A stretch of DNA of 64,000 bases from Megalopta genalis. Its lineage: Eukaryota > Arthropoda > Insecta > Hymenoptera > Halictidae. This document shows, piece by piece, positions 36,479-48,037 of the stretch. The notes under the pieces were generated by a model. It was not told the origin of the DNA. It saw only the letters and a list, made by a program, of their open reading frames with translations, and did not search any database. A program made the position numbers and the translations under genes. Numbering within the stretch: position 1 is the stretch's first letter; each line of letters starts with the position of its first letter. The stretch covers positions 9,063,616 through 9,127,615 of the forward strand of contig NC_135015.1 of NCBI RefSeq assembly GCF_051020955.1, given 5' to 3'.

Positions 36479-36811
36479 CTCTACGAACATGTAAGAAGAC
36501 AGAGAAACGAACAGTCAGTTACACATTTGAACTTTCGCAAAATTTTGATCAACAAATTGAGAGGAGATTATCGTCAACCACGAGATAGATCTTCAAGTTC
36601 GGCGGCCAACTCTGACGAAATTCGTCTAAACGGGAAACTGCATGTAATTGTTACTGGCACAAAGAAAGATTGAAAAGTTTGTTCCAGTCGAAACAAACCA
36701 GGGGGGAGACATGAGACGACCTGTTTCTGTGATACATGTCCAGACAAACCAAGAATGCATCTCGGTCAATGTTTTATAAACTATCGCACCAAACGAAACC
36801 AGAAATCATAA
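36479..36811 (+). pseudogene. piggyBac-like transposase C-terminal fragment with nonsense codon
   Basis: The reading frame from LYEHVRRQRNEQ to the tail NQKS matches the fragment at 20769-21176. It is interrupted by TGA at 36671-36673, where the other copy has a Cys codon. That Cys is the first zinc ligand of the CKVC motif. The start of the fragment, including the KWWRKLFF block, is deleted. The downstream TCFCDTC and GQCFINYR motifs are still legible. It is a dead relic. Confidence 0.85.
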
Positions 36812-36929
36812 TTTTTGTAAAATTATATTCGTAGAAGTGTGAATATAGATAAACTAACGAAATATAACGTTTTTGTAAGATAATTTATATGTAAGATCAT
36901 TTTATTGTACCATGTAAGACACTCAACAC

Positions 36930-37167
36930 AGACAGTAATTTTAGAGAGACAGTAATGTCTCCCTAACTGACGCTGAGATTGTGCACAAAAATGAACAATT
37001 TGGGAAGAGGAGATACGATTATTCGAGCCTTGTAGCTTGTTTTTATAGTTGTTGACAATTCGTAACTATAAAAACGAACCGCAACGCTCGAATAATCGTA
37101 TCTCCTCTTCCCAAATTATCCATTTTTTAAGACAACCTGAAGCGTCAATTAGAGAGACATTACTGTA
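36930..37167. mobile_element. TA-flanked fold-back MITE nested in piggyBac copy
   Basis: The inner ends are CAGTAATGTCTCCCTAACTG and its near-complement up to CATTACTGTA. The core has CTATAAAAACGAACCGCAAC and GCTCGAATAATCGTATCTCC, as in the 30708 copy. The left terminus is partly duplicated (CAGTAATTTTAGAGAGA then CAGTAATG). The element interrupts sequence that is continuous in the sister piggyBac copy (near 20645), which fixes the order of insertion. Confidence 0.85.
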
Positions 37168-37299
37168 TTTGCAAAAATCGCTTCGTCCTGCTACCTGACT
37201 CGACCGAAAAAGTCGTCGTCCGCTAAGGGTTAAGTTTTAGATCGCAGGCAATTTAAAAAGAATCTTGCATGAAAGTGCACAGTATTGTTTAATATTGCT

Positions 37300-39176
37300 A
37301 TAAATTATTTAAATGAAACGAATGAAATGAATTATACGCAACGATTTTTCTTCGTTCAGGTGTAATAAAGTATACGAAATTCAACTGTAACGATTCTGTA
37401 AGTTTCATCAAGGCACGGTATCTTTACATTTGCATATTATGTTTTTCTCCCTCTTCACTCCTGTCGTACCTACAAACGTTTCAGTGCATGGATGCATGTA
37501 AAGTTCCTTGCTAATGTATTCACATTTACGTGTCTAAGTTAACAGTGACTTGTGTTAATTGCGTTAACCCTCCAGTATACGGGCGAGTAGAACTTCAACA
37601 AATACATGTATAGGATCCAAGGGATTCAAGTTGGTTCGTTAGACACGCGAAGAATATTATTACTCTATTTCCGACATTTTCATCATACCGCTGTTACTAC
37701 GTACATATATTCTACTGTATAAAATTGCTGAAAAAAATTCGTTTAAACAGTCTGCTCAGAAAATTATACAGAAACAAGGGAGTATTAATTTCCTTCAATT
37801 TCCATATCGAAGGTTAAATATAATTTTGTGAAATCTTGTTACATCATACTCCATTATTGTTACTATTATTACTATTATTGTTGCGATCTATATATAGATA
37901 TCGTTTTCCCTCAAATCGTCAGATTACTTCCAAACGAACACCTAATAAATTCTTTTCCATCGAGAGAGATTCCCACTGAACTACAGAATTATTCACGTCA
38001 TCCACGCTCGCAGAAATCATTTGTAAAAATGAAAAGTAAATGAAACAAAACGAGTCTCGCGAAATTCTCCATTAGGAACCCATCACATTTTTGGGAAACT
38101 CTTCCGTTTTATGGTGGCAACACAACAAATCTCAATGAACACATCTCAACCTAGACTTTTCACGTTAGATCTGCGCGTTCAGAAAAACATATAGTTCCAC
38201 AGAATCGTGAGCGTTGCAGGGGTCAACACAGGCGCAGGTCTTTTTCGCAAAGCAACTGCATTCATCAGCGTGCGCCCATAAAGATATCGCGTTCTACAAG
38301 CATTGACGCGGTATCTCGCTGGTAGTGCAGCGCAGCCACGGAAAATCCCGGATACGGAGGGGCGTATTGAAAAAGGATCTCTCTTTATTCCGCGGTGTTG
38401 TCAGCGTCTGGTTAGATGCGCCAACAGAGTCCTCGCCGCGAAGGTACTGCTCTGGATACGTGGTCGAGGCATAAGACAGAGAGGAAAGACGAAGGAGGTT
38501 GATCGATCGAATGCGAGATACACCCACACACGGAGCCGGACCGGTACACGTACGCGTTGTGTAGAACGCGCGCGAACCGCGCTTACATGGCCGCGCCGTC
38601 CTAAGATCGTGTATTTTGACACGCGACCATAAATTCGGGTCGCATCTCGCCCGCTGTATCTGCACGCGTGCACGCGGGCGCTTATGTATATGAGCGTAGG
38701 TATACGTATCGGCCGCGGCTATGAATATATGCATGCCAGCCGGAGCCACGTGGCCGTATTGAATTCGACGGGTTGGAAGAGCACGAGCAAATGTCAGCCG
38801 ACTCGATGTATTCGACTCGAATCCCGAATGCACTCTGTCCGTTGTTGGAACCGTTTGTTCCATCGTTCGCGACCCCCATTCGGTTCATGATTCACCAATT
38901 TTCATTTCGTTTCCTGCGACCAATCGAATCGTTCCACATAAGATTCGAACGTAAAAGTTACGATCGCGAAAGTATTCGAAGGATACTTCATTATCTTGTT
39001 ACGTGCTTTTGCACGATGTTGCGGGTGAGAAACTGCAGACAAGTTTTCCCCGAGAAGCGGAATAGATTGTAACGTCTTTTAAGTAATTGGAAAATTTCAT
39101 CTAAATTGGTACGCGGTGTAATATGTATTTTAAGAAATATGTTCTGCAGTAAGTGGATTTAAATTTGTAATGATAT
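37300..39176. other. no gene recognised; strongest CpG-rich patch
   Basis: A lone TTAACCCTCCAGTATACGGG near 37565 resembles a TTAA-element terminus but has no partner. An (ATT)n-like tract lies at 37849-37882. From about 38220 to 38960 the DNA is very CpG-rich, with frames open on both strands for up to 189 codons (minus, 38294-38863). None is recognisable. A promoter or 5' exon is conceivable, but no motif settles it. Confidence 0.5.
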
Positions 39177-39440
39177 TGTTACGGCGACTTGTCCAAATCA
39201 AGTCGCTGTAATGTGAAACTGCCCTGTTGTGAGCAACTCCTTAAAGAAAAATAGAAGAGAGGGGTTGCCACGGAGGTGTGTTATCAACGGACAATCGGAG
39301 AGTCGGGATCGGACCTTCGAGCGATCAATACCATCTAATTCAAAGATCTCTAACATAATTGAATTGAGTTGTATTATAGTTTATGTACTCTATTGTAAAT
39401 AAAATGCCGCGACGCGAGAGAAGTGCAGTAATTCGCAACA
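39177..39440 (+). mobile_element. solo LTR (Gypsy-like), 264 bp
   Basis: The segment begins TGTTACGGCGACTTGTCC and ends CGCAACA, so its ends are TGTT...AACA. It is flanked by ATAT on both sides (39173-39176 and 39441-39444), a 4-bp target duplication. An AATAAAAT poly-A signal is near 39399. No internal retrotransposon sequence or primer-binding site follows, so it is a solo LTR left by recombination. The TGTTACGGCG start is common in insect Gypsy LTRs (general knowledge). Confidence 0.75.
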
Positions 39441-39911
39441 ATATCATCAAATTCGTTAATTGTTCTTACATAAATATGACGACAATTTCTGGTGCTCTAA
39501 ATGTTTCTTTAATGTCACACCACTTCGTCAATATTGCATCAGTAGTTTCTCCCAGAGATTTCAAATTTCAGGTTGCTATGAATTTCCCTGTGTGAGTTGG
39601 TCAAGTGTGTGATGCAGCACGCGATGCGAATTTCCGGAAGACAACACAAAATGGTCTGTTTGGGTATGAGTTAGGTAAAAAAAAACCGTGGAGCTACAAG
39701 ATACGTGTCGAATCATCGAATTGTGGTATGTGACCTTTGAATTGACTTTGAATCGTGCCACGTGACCGCCGAATTTCCTTCGAATCGTGACAAAAAATTA
39801 GAATTAAAAAAGTTAAGTCATCGTTTGTATTCCAGGACTACTGTGTATTCATATTAATGTACACCAGCATGCTGGCCGCTGGCCCTTCTTTGCCGACTGC
39901 ACCGAGTTTCT
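39441..39911. other. no gene recognised
   Basis: Mixed spacer containing repeated phrases of the type AATCGTG...CGAATT (about 39700-39790). Nothing was identified. Confidence 0.55.
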
Positions 39912-40011
39912 CAAAAAACGAGCCGCGAGACTCGAAGAATCGTGTGTTTGTGTCTTGGCGATTATCGTTTTCAATTCCGAGCTTCGGGCCTTTTAGAGAG
40001 AATTTACTGTA
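39912..40011. mobile_element. fold-back MITE (CAGTAAATTCTCTC family), right half
   Basis: CAAAAAACGAGCCGCGAGAC, then GAAGAATCGTG and the terminal GAGAGAATTTACTGTA, match the right half of the 30708 copy. The left arm is lost or unrecognisable. Confidence 0.6.
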
Positions 40012-41683
40012 CTCTGCTGATTTTCTGTATACTGAGAAGTATAATCTTATCTTTGTGTATGTATTGTACGAATGCAAAGATCAATCAGATGTAAATGAAC
40101 AAATTTGTAAGACATTTTTCGACAAATGCTTGAAAGCGATAATTGACAAGTAATAGCAGCGCACCTGCAAAGATGCATTTCGTACATTTACTACTTGACT
40201 TTTATCTCATAAAATGCACAACCGATACAACTGCAAATTCAGTTTTTCAGCCCATGAATCGAGATCCTCGGCTATCTCATGAACCAACAACTGCCGCTAT
40301 CGTGCGCTTCATTTATTTCATGAATATAATTCTGTCCATAGTGAAAGTACACTCGTATGAAGCTAAACGAAAATTGGATAAGATATATGTGTATATATAC
40401 ATATATACATATATGTGTGTGTATACGTATATGTAGATGAAGATTTAATTAAATCGCTTCCAAGCACTGATACATACGCCATAAACGCGAAAATCGTAAC
40501 ACGCCGGCGGATATCGGGAATATCAGTAGCAGCGCGCGGGTGATGAAATATTAATAAAATAGGATTGATCAGGTTGAACGGTAGAAAAAAGCCTAACGGA
40601 GACCGATCAAAGCATCCCGGAAACTCATTAGGACGACGGGTGAAGCATGTTCCGGCTGCATTGACAGTTATTTATTCATTTAGCCGGTTCATGCGGCTGG
40701 AATTAAATGTAAATTTCACCGGCGCACAGGAATTTGGCTGCGCTTCGAAATTCAATAATGCAGGAAGGTCGCAGGAGGAATGTAGGTTATAGCAGCAGGG
40801 CGGCTGATGGCAGGAGGTTGCAGCGGGGGTGGACCGCTCTGCATTTCGTCGGCGTCAAGGTTTTCCGCGCGTCAAACGGACCAGAAGTAAAAACGCCCTG
40901 ACAGAATTGCATTCTGTTCCGCAGTCGGGTACACAAAGAGCTTTCAGTTTCTCGCCTCTCTGATCTCGTAGGAATAGACACGATAATCTAATAGAGACGC
41001 AATAAGAGCCTGGTTACTGTTCCGTCTTTCCGCCCGTAAATATGCACTACCGTGGCGGTGTCTTAAACGACGCCGACGAAAAGTAATGGCCTTCCGCCGA
41101 TGAATCGTCACCGCGAGGTAATCTAAAGCTTTCAGCTTCGGTTCTTCTCTTCAGTAAAAAAGGGGATACATTTTCTCCTGGGTGGGCAGGAATGGCACGG
41201 TCGACCACTTTCAGCCCCGGTCGTGTCGCTCTAACGCCTCATCTCTGTTTCAATTTTCCTCATAAACGGGCCGCGAATGAAATTGCTTGCAGACGAAGAC
41301 AGAGAGAGAGAGGGAGAGAGAGAGAGAGAACAGTCGAGCAGCCTCTCGAATTTGATTCCCTCGCTCCTGAATTGATCCTATTAAAGCGACAGCAGGCGCG
41401 GAACAATGCCGACTGCATTTCCGTGGAACTTTCTTCCGGGAGAGCTTGAATAATTTCCACGTGCCCTTGTAAACCGCTTTTGCGCTTTCGGTAAGGCCCA
41501 GCGTTTCGGACAAATTCAGGTGAGCTGTACAGATGGTCAGTTGACAATACTGTTACGTGTACAGAGTAACTTGCAGCTTTGCATCATGTCCGTATAAACG
41601 ACCCATCAACTTCATGAACGTTCAAGGACGGTCTGCACGCAAGTATTGATTGCAAGTGGACTGTGAACAGTAGGTCTTAGCAA
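40012..41683. other. no gene recognised; (GA)n tract
   Basis: AT-rich to about 40450 with a TATA/TGTG simple tract near 40385-40435, then moderately CpG-rich (40490-41500). A GA microsatellite lies at 41300-41330. No exon was identified. Confidence 0.55.
41300..41330. repeat. (GA)n microsatellite
   Basis: About 14 GA units with one GG interruption. Confidence 0.9.
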
Positions 41684-41873
41684 TAGACTGCTGATCTTTA
41701 TGAAAAATAAAAGTTATCTAGGTTAATTGTGGGAAACATGTCTTATTTCTTTTAATAATTGAAATATATTGAAAATAATGTAACAATATCCTTGAATTCT
41801 TGTCACCGTCGTTATAGTTTTGTATTTGGCCTACTCATTTCTGTCATAAATGCATAAAATTCGCAGTCTACTT
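41684..41873. mobile_element. GACTGCGGA-family MITE
   Basis: The left end is TAGACTGCTGATCTTTATG. The right end is CTCATTTCTGTCATAAATGC followed by ATAAAATTCGCAGTCTA. The interior has TTTAATAATTGAAATATATT and TTGAATTCTTGTCACCGTCG in the family order. It is about 190 bp, non-coding, with imperfect inverted ends. Confidence 0.75.
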
Positions 41874-43276
41874 ACGAAACTTTCCCGAACGGGTTGATTC
41901 GATGTAGACACCATTGATTATATACAGATTGGTTTAACCATGAAATGAAGTAAAAGCTTCAATCGACTACAAATTGGAATATTAAGAGTTTCAAATAAAA
42001 TTTCACGTTAATAAAAAAGCAAGATTAGTTTCACGTTTTTAAATGTCACTATGTATTTTTGACTGCACCGTAAACGCTGACAAATGGATATTGTACCTCG
42101 AGCAGAAGTAAAATGATATAATTTAAAGGTAACTTAATTTTCCTTATGAAGATAATGACTGAAAAATCTATTTTCTACAATAGTCGATCCACTATTGAAC
42201 AACAATGAATTAGACCAAAGACTGAATTAGACTGAATTAGACAAAGATTCCGGACTAAAGTCACTTTATCACACCTTCGTACACGGAAAAGTGCCGCGTC
42301 TCGTTCGACACAAGAACCAAATTAAATTTGACTGTTGCGGAAGCCAAGCCAAGAATCCCTGCAGGTATGCAGGTGTATTCGTCCTATACCGCGCATCGAG
42401 GTGTTTGCAAGTTGAAGATAAATGATACAGCCTGCAGCGGGCTAGTCAAATGCAACGCATAAACGCCAAAATGCAGCATCGATCATTCGGATTAACCCGC
42501 GAGGGAAGGAGCTCCGCCAACCAGCGGACTTTCATAATCTGTTTCATATCGAATAATCTACTTACGCGATGCGGATTCACCGGTCACGTCGCTACAAACC
42601 ACGATTTATGGTATCAAAGCGTTGCCTTCGTTTACGTCCGCGTTGGTTCGACCGATTAATCGTCACCGACCGAGGCACCAAAGAGCAAACGTGTTGGTTT
42701 TAACGAAATTACCGTCGATTTCTGATGCGATCACGTTACGTGTTCATTTCTCCGATCGCTGGCTCGATCCAAGTCTCCAAGTATCGCCAACAACGATAGA
42801 ACGCATTAACAAAATTCAATCGGTCTCGACGCATCTATAATTCAAACCTCTTGCGACGGTCCTCGATTTTAATTCACCATGCAATCGATCCGTTTCGGAC
42901 GGAAATTTGCACGCGTTTCTTTAGACATTGGCAAACACGATACGCGGATGACATACGGTCATATGACACCCCATAAACTATACTCAGCTCTCTAATTAAT
43001 AGAATATGATATCGTCGGATACATGGGCAGCAGTAAATAATGTTATATATTGATTGATTATTATGAGAATCGGAGCCTACAGCCGTTTTACGATAATTAC
43101 TTAGGTAAGTGCGAAAGTTAGAAAGAATAAAAAAGGAGCTGACAATTAACTTAAAAGTAAGTTTAGTCTATCAACACTGAACGTATTATCATCGATCAAA
43201 TGATCGGTTACCAATTTTAGCACTATTGCAATTACAAAGACGTTCTCGTCGAAAATGATTGACTAAATTTCTTGTA
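41874..43276. other. no gene recognised
   Basis: AT-rich to 42250, then CpG-richer (42280-42960), then AT-rich. A small CTGAATTAGA tandem lies near 42215-42242. There are no recognisable frames. Confidence 0.55.
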
Positions 43277-43588
43277 TTAACACTTTAACGACCGCACGTC
43301 TACGCAGTCAAACGTCGCCAGGGGCCGGCAGTATTTTTGAAGAATTAATTTTAAAGAACTTTATTAAATTCACGAAAAAGTTAACATAAAACAAAAAACA
43401 AATAGGCAATAATTAAAAATAGGCAATAATTACCTATAATCAAAGACGTGCCAATGAAATATGAAGCCAATAACAATATCCACACTTGTTTACATTCATA
43501 AATTATCACACAAAGAGTGTGGTACTGACCAACAACCTTCGGCGGCAGCATCACACACATGTTGTGTGAGCGGTCGTTAAAGTGTTAA
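43277..43588. mobile_element. TTAA-flanked MITE (piggyBac-type)
   Basis: The 312-bp element has TTAA at both ends and a 19-bp perfect terminal repeat, TTAACACTTTAACGACCGC. The right subterminal region holds a CACACACATGTTGTGTG near-palindrome. It has no frame and no second copy in the window. Confidence 0.88.
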
Positions 43589-46284
43589 TATTATAATAAA
43601 AATTACACAAAGTCTAAATAATTGCAATCTTACAACTTTTATAAGATCAGACGCACCAATCATGTTTAATTCTCGGTTTAGATTTAGTGTTAAGGATTGT
43701 ATCATGATATAACATATATCCAGCAACTTGCTTACGTTTTACGGTAACTTGCCAAGAGTTAAAAAATCAAAAACGCGTATATAAAATATAAAATCCGTAA
43801 TCCACCGTTCCCTTGTTCTATAATATCGAACCGCACTTTTGTTTATGATTTCGAACAAAATCTCGGAAATTCTCCGTTATCCATATTCAGTCATAAAAGA
43901 AAATGTTTCCCATTTCGAAAATTATGAGTTCTAATTACTGTAGTTGTAGGAAGAATCGTAGAGCAAGGGATGACGAATCATCGAGCTAGAAGGGTTGTGT
44001 CAGAATTGAATGGACGGCTAAAGATGTCTATACGGTACAATTCGGATTTAACGGAGTTTTGGCAGGGCAGAGGCGCTCGTCGGACAATAGTCCGGTTACA
44101 GAGACTGCAGCGATCGAGTTCACCGATTTCCATAAGCAACACAGTCAGGGACCGGTAACTTGACACGTCGTCGTTTAACGCGCCAGCTATCGACCACATA
44201 GCCCGTGCACATCTCGATACGAGTTGTGCGCGTGTAACTCACAAGCAACACGGTCTGTTTCACGGCCATCTCCGGAACGATGGTCGCGCGAAACGCCGAA
44301 ACATAGCTCGCGTTCGGTTTCATCGTCGGCCGGGGTATTGCTTCGCTCGGGCATTGGTAAGCAACGCGCAGTTTCGATTTTCGGCCAGCACCGCGAAACG
44401 CATTTTTCGGCTTTTTTTTCGGTTCGAGGGTGAAGCGAGATGTGACACTAATTTCACACAAAAATAATTTCGACGTTTCTCGTTTTTTCAGAAACCTCGT
44501 TTCGTATTTCCAGAACAATTCGCGGCCGGCCAGAGACCGGGGACGCGGCAACGTTCCGAACGGGCCGAGTCGATATTCCTCGTAATTGAACGCGGCATGA
44601 CAACCTAAAAATTAGTCGTCACCGCGCAACTGTCATTTTTATTTTAACGCGCGCGACCGAAACGAGCATTGCTTTGAATGGCGCGCGCGACCTGGCAATT
44701 CGTTACCGTTCTAGCTCGATCTCCGCACAAATATTTGACAACGGCGACCGTTACGATGCTTCGGTGGCTCCGTAAAAAAACGTTGCCGACGATGCAGTCC
44801 GCGAGCTGATAACTTTTCCGCGGCAAAACGAACGCGTTTCACGGGGTCACGATCGAGCAACTATTCTGTTAGCGCCGTAACGCCATCGCGGCCGAACAGT
44901 TGTTTCCGAAATTTAGAAACTGAATTGAACCGGCTATTTCACAGAGACGCGCGTTTTCATCGTCGCGGAGCTTTTCGGCATATCAGAGAATAGATAAACG
45001 AAAATAGCGGGAATATATACAGGTAGAAATGTTGCAACGAAGAGGGTTTAAAGAGATTAAGACGTTGCAGTGAAAATGCAAATTGCAACGGAGTTCGTTA
45101 AAACGTTGTGAATAATTTACCTTAAAAATAATTTTTGAAAAGAAAAAGATGTATCTTAAATATAATCTCAAACCTTCTAATACCTTATTGTGTCACCTAA
45201 CTGCACTTCGTTACTAACTTCTTAAGTGCCGCGCGAGATTCAAGAATCTGGTCAAAAATTGCCTATCGTTTTTCTGTTATCAAATGGTTTGCTATGTTGT
45301 TCCATGAAAAGGAAAGATTTTTCATAAATATTATCGAGACTGTTATTGTCGTGGAGCAGTCACTTGACGGGTTGTAAAATATAAAACAAGTTTTATTCGA
45401 CTTCCAAGAAGAATTTACACGATTTTTAACTTGCCAAAATGTACATTGAAAATAATACCGTGTTCGCTCAGGTCTCGCAATTCCCGGCCATAAATACCCG
45501 TATCTATGTCAAGTACGCCGTGTAAAGTCATTTGTTAATGCAGACACTGGAGGTCTGCCGAAAAATACGTTTGAAACGATCCTCTGTTGAAAGATATATC
45601 AATCGTGTAGCAGCGCAGATAAATTTGTTTCACGCAACGATTCGCCTGTGTTACATGTATTCGAATGGTTATTATTGCACGCATAGTGCTAATGTTAAAT
45701 TTCAAACAAAATGGCGGTTTTGGTACGAGCAGCGGCGTTAATAATTCGCCGCGACCCGCTTTAACGAGTACAAAGAACGGGAATAACGATATTACCAATA
45801 AAATTATTCCCTCGAGCGCGGCCCGGTTTCTCATTACCATTCGCAAGCAGAGTCGTTCCGAAAATCGTTCATTTGATTGCAATCAGATTCATACGTATAA
45901 TCCGTTGCCGCGGGGATATTAAACAAATTGCACGCGACGAGCTACTTTCGCGAGATATTAAAAAAACATGTCCTCCGGGGAAAGAAGAAAGTAGCACGAA
46001 AACGTGAGTTCAGAATCACGGAAACGAACCGGATAACGCGCGACGTCTCCGTCAGCCGCAGCAACAGAGGAACGTAATTAATGCACATTAACGTTCTCGC
46101 ACCTTTCGGTGGCGGCTAAATGGCTGTCTTCCTGAAAGAGCCATTGTGGACGGCGTACCAGATGCTTTATAATTCGGTAATATTCCTTTCTACGTGAATA
46201 TTTAATCTTCTGCATAAATAATAGTCCATATTTAATTGTGCGTATGAAGTAGTTTGTTTCTTGCAATGAAATTGGGAAATAATT
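43589..46284. other. no gene recognised; CpG-rich patch
   Basis: The stretch 43960-44980 is CpG-rich, with overlapping frames on both strands (the longest is minus 44120-44551, 143 codons). 45180-45500 is AT-rich and 45540-46090 has CpG again. Nothing was recognised. Confidence 0.5.
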
Positions 46285-46395
46285 GGGTAGTGCAGCCGCT
46301 TACTGTGAGATGACTAATTGCTATGCCTTTGATTTGTTTATTTATCGAGTAAGGCATATTAAATTTTGTTATTCTTTATTTTTAGCTCTTTCCAA
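46285..46395. mobile_element. CCTTTGATTTG-family MITE, deleted copy
   Basis: GGGTAGTGCAGCCG, then CTAATTGCTATGCCTTTGAT and TTATCGAGTAAGGCAT, align with 59715-59885. The CGGGCATAATGAACTTTAT block is missing, so this copy is internally deleted. Confidence 0.6.
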
Positions 46396-46901
46396 TAAAC
46401 CAGTAAAATTCCATGAAACTTTTCTATTTTTTCTATTATGACGTTTAATTACAACCAATTCCCAAAGGGAATTATGAGTAATTCTGCTATCAAACTTAAA
46501 GAATTATTATTGTACTTATGTAAGGCCACTAATCTTTAATGACTGCCGCTCATTAAGTTCACACTTCGCCAAGCAAAGTGGATAGTTTCTTCGGTACCCA
46601 ACCGAAGCGATAAATCTCGGTCATTAAACCGCTCACGGAAGCACCATGCTCAGCCATAACAATATGTTGAAAAAGCACGAACATCGTAGGGTGCGGTTTC
46701 CATAAAAAATTATTTCGCTCTGTTTATAGAAATATTTGTTTGTAGACTGTAAGTGAACCATCTGTAGCTGTTCAAAAGTACTGTTTAAATTGTTAGGTAT
46801 CAGTTTACTGACGTACAGAGGTATTTTTATTTATACATCATCGTTAGAGTCTATTGATCAGAATTATCTGCCACAATGTGTTCTTCGAAATCTTTTAAAA
46901 A
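46396..46901. other. no gene recognised
   Basis: AT-rich spacer with no recognisable feature. Confidence 0.6.
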
Positions 46902-47125
46902 TGAGCCGTTTATTTTGAAAGTGGTATAAGTCACTTTATCGTGATGAAAAGTGGTGATTTTTTAATGTTTATACGAAATTATTTATACTGAGAAAAATAT
47001 CAGTATAGTTAGCATCCATATTTTTAAACGTGTTAAAACGCAAACCCTTGAATATATCGACTTAAAAATAAAGTGATCGACTTAAAAACAAAGTGACTTA
47101 TGCCACTTTCAAAATAAACGGCTCA
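46902..47125. mobile_element. TIR element (TGAGCCGTTTATTTTGAAAG family), copy 2
   Basis: The 224-bp element is inverted relative to the copy at 24813, with matching TGAGCCGTTTATTTTGAAAG ends. It carries its own small tandem duplication (CGACTTAAAAATAAAGTGAT then CGACTTAAAAACAAAGTGAC) near the right arm. It is non-coding. Confidence 0.85.
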
Positions 47126-48037
47126 AATATCAGCGATAAACGTTTCACCCACAGGTCTCTCTCGGCGCACTTTCCTATACTTCTCTCGTAGCAGCTGATT
47201 TAATTTCACAACGTCTGCATGCACCGAAGAAGTCTAAGCGAACTCTTATTTTCTTTGTCTTTACCGCGCTATAGCAAACGACCGCAAGAGGAAATATTTT
47301 CTGAATCGATAAGAATATTTTGCCTGTTGTTTGCCATCGTTGCACTGGTAAGAATAGATTAGCGAAACTTCGGTCGAAGTTCCCAGTAAAATATAGAATC
47401 GTCTGATCCGAGAGAACCGCGACCGACGCAATCCGAATTTCCAAGGGAAAAGCGATATCGATAAGGTCGCCGAGATTGAATTCCAGGAATGCGTAAGCTT
47501 ATAGTTGGAAACAGGGATGAGTTTTCCAGCGTCAGCCAGCCAAGCGAACGTCGAAAAGTTCCAGGTCTTGCGCAGCGAATCGGCCGGGATTTCCAACTTT
47601 TATCGAGCACCGATTGCTGTCCCGCAGACAATTTTCCTGTCAGCCGGCCCCACGTCGATCCGTCTATTCTTCCATGGGACTTTAAGAGGCCACCCGGCGT
47701 CGTGAGCGGTTGAAAATCGCGCGACGAGCCAGACGAAACGAATTATGCGTCTCCTAGCTGTCACGTAATCCTTTATGCGCCGAATAATTTTAAGAAAACC
47801 CGACTGTTCACGTTCCGTCGCACTCTGTAATGTGTTTTGCAGACGGGGAACCGGCCCGACTACTCTTTGACCAGCAATTACGCGATCGCGAAGATTCGTA
47901 TTTCATTTTGAGCAGATGCTAGAATCCTATCGGCTGATTGTTACCTAATTTCAATCAAATATGGCGGTTACTAAGATATCTGAGCAGCTTCTAATAGTTC
48001 TTTCCAAATTTGTATAAAGAGAACATGAAGCCATGCT
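47126..48037. other. CpG-rich patch, no gene recognised
   Basis: Frames on both strands overlap for 60-111 codons without domains. The patch fades at about 47900. Confidence 0.55.

Larger units (their letters stand above)
36383..37233 (+). mobile_element. piggyBac-like element, second copy, with nested MITE
   Basis: The 851-bp element has TTAA ends and the same 18-bp terminal repeat as the copy at 20582, in opposite orientation. Compared with that copy it has lost about 100 bp near the transposase end (around 36475), carries a nonsense codon, and has gained a fold-back MITE (36930-37167) near its other end. It is non-autonomous and clearly decayed. Confidence 0.92.
36323..37299. repeat. tandem duplication, unit 2, split by a piggyBac-like element
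   Basis: The left part (36323-36382) and the right part (37230-37299) together rebuild a second copy of the unit at 36187. The TTAA element 36383-37233 sits in between. This shows that the tandem duplication predates the insertion and supplies an empty-site comparison. Confidence 0.8.

Noticed and set aside
38294..38863. 189-codon minus-strand frame
   Set aside because: It lies in the most CpG-dense patch, is overlapped by frames in both directions and shows no motif. It is treated as a by-product of low stop-codon density.
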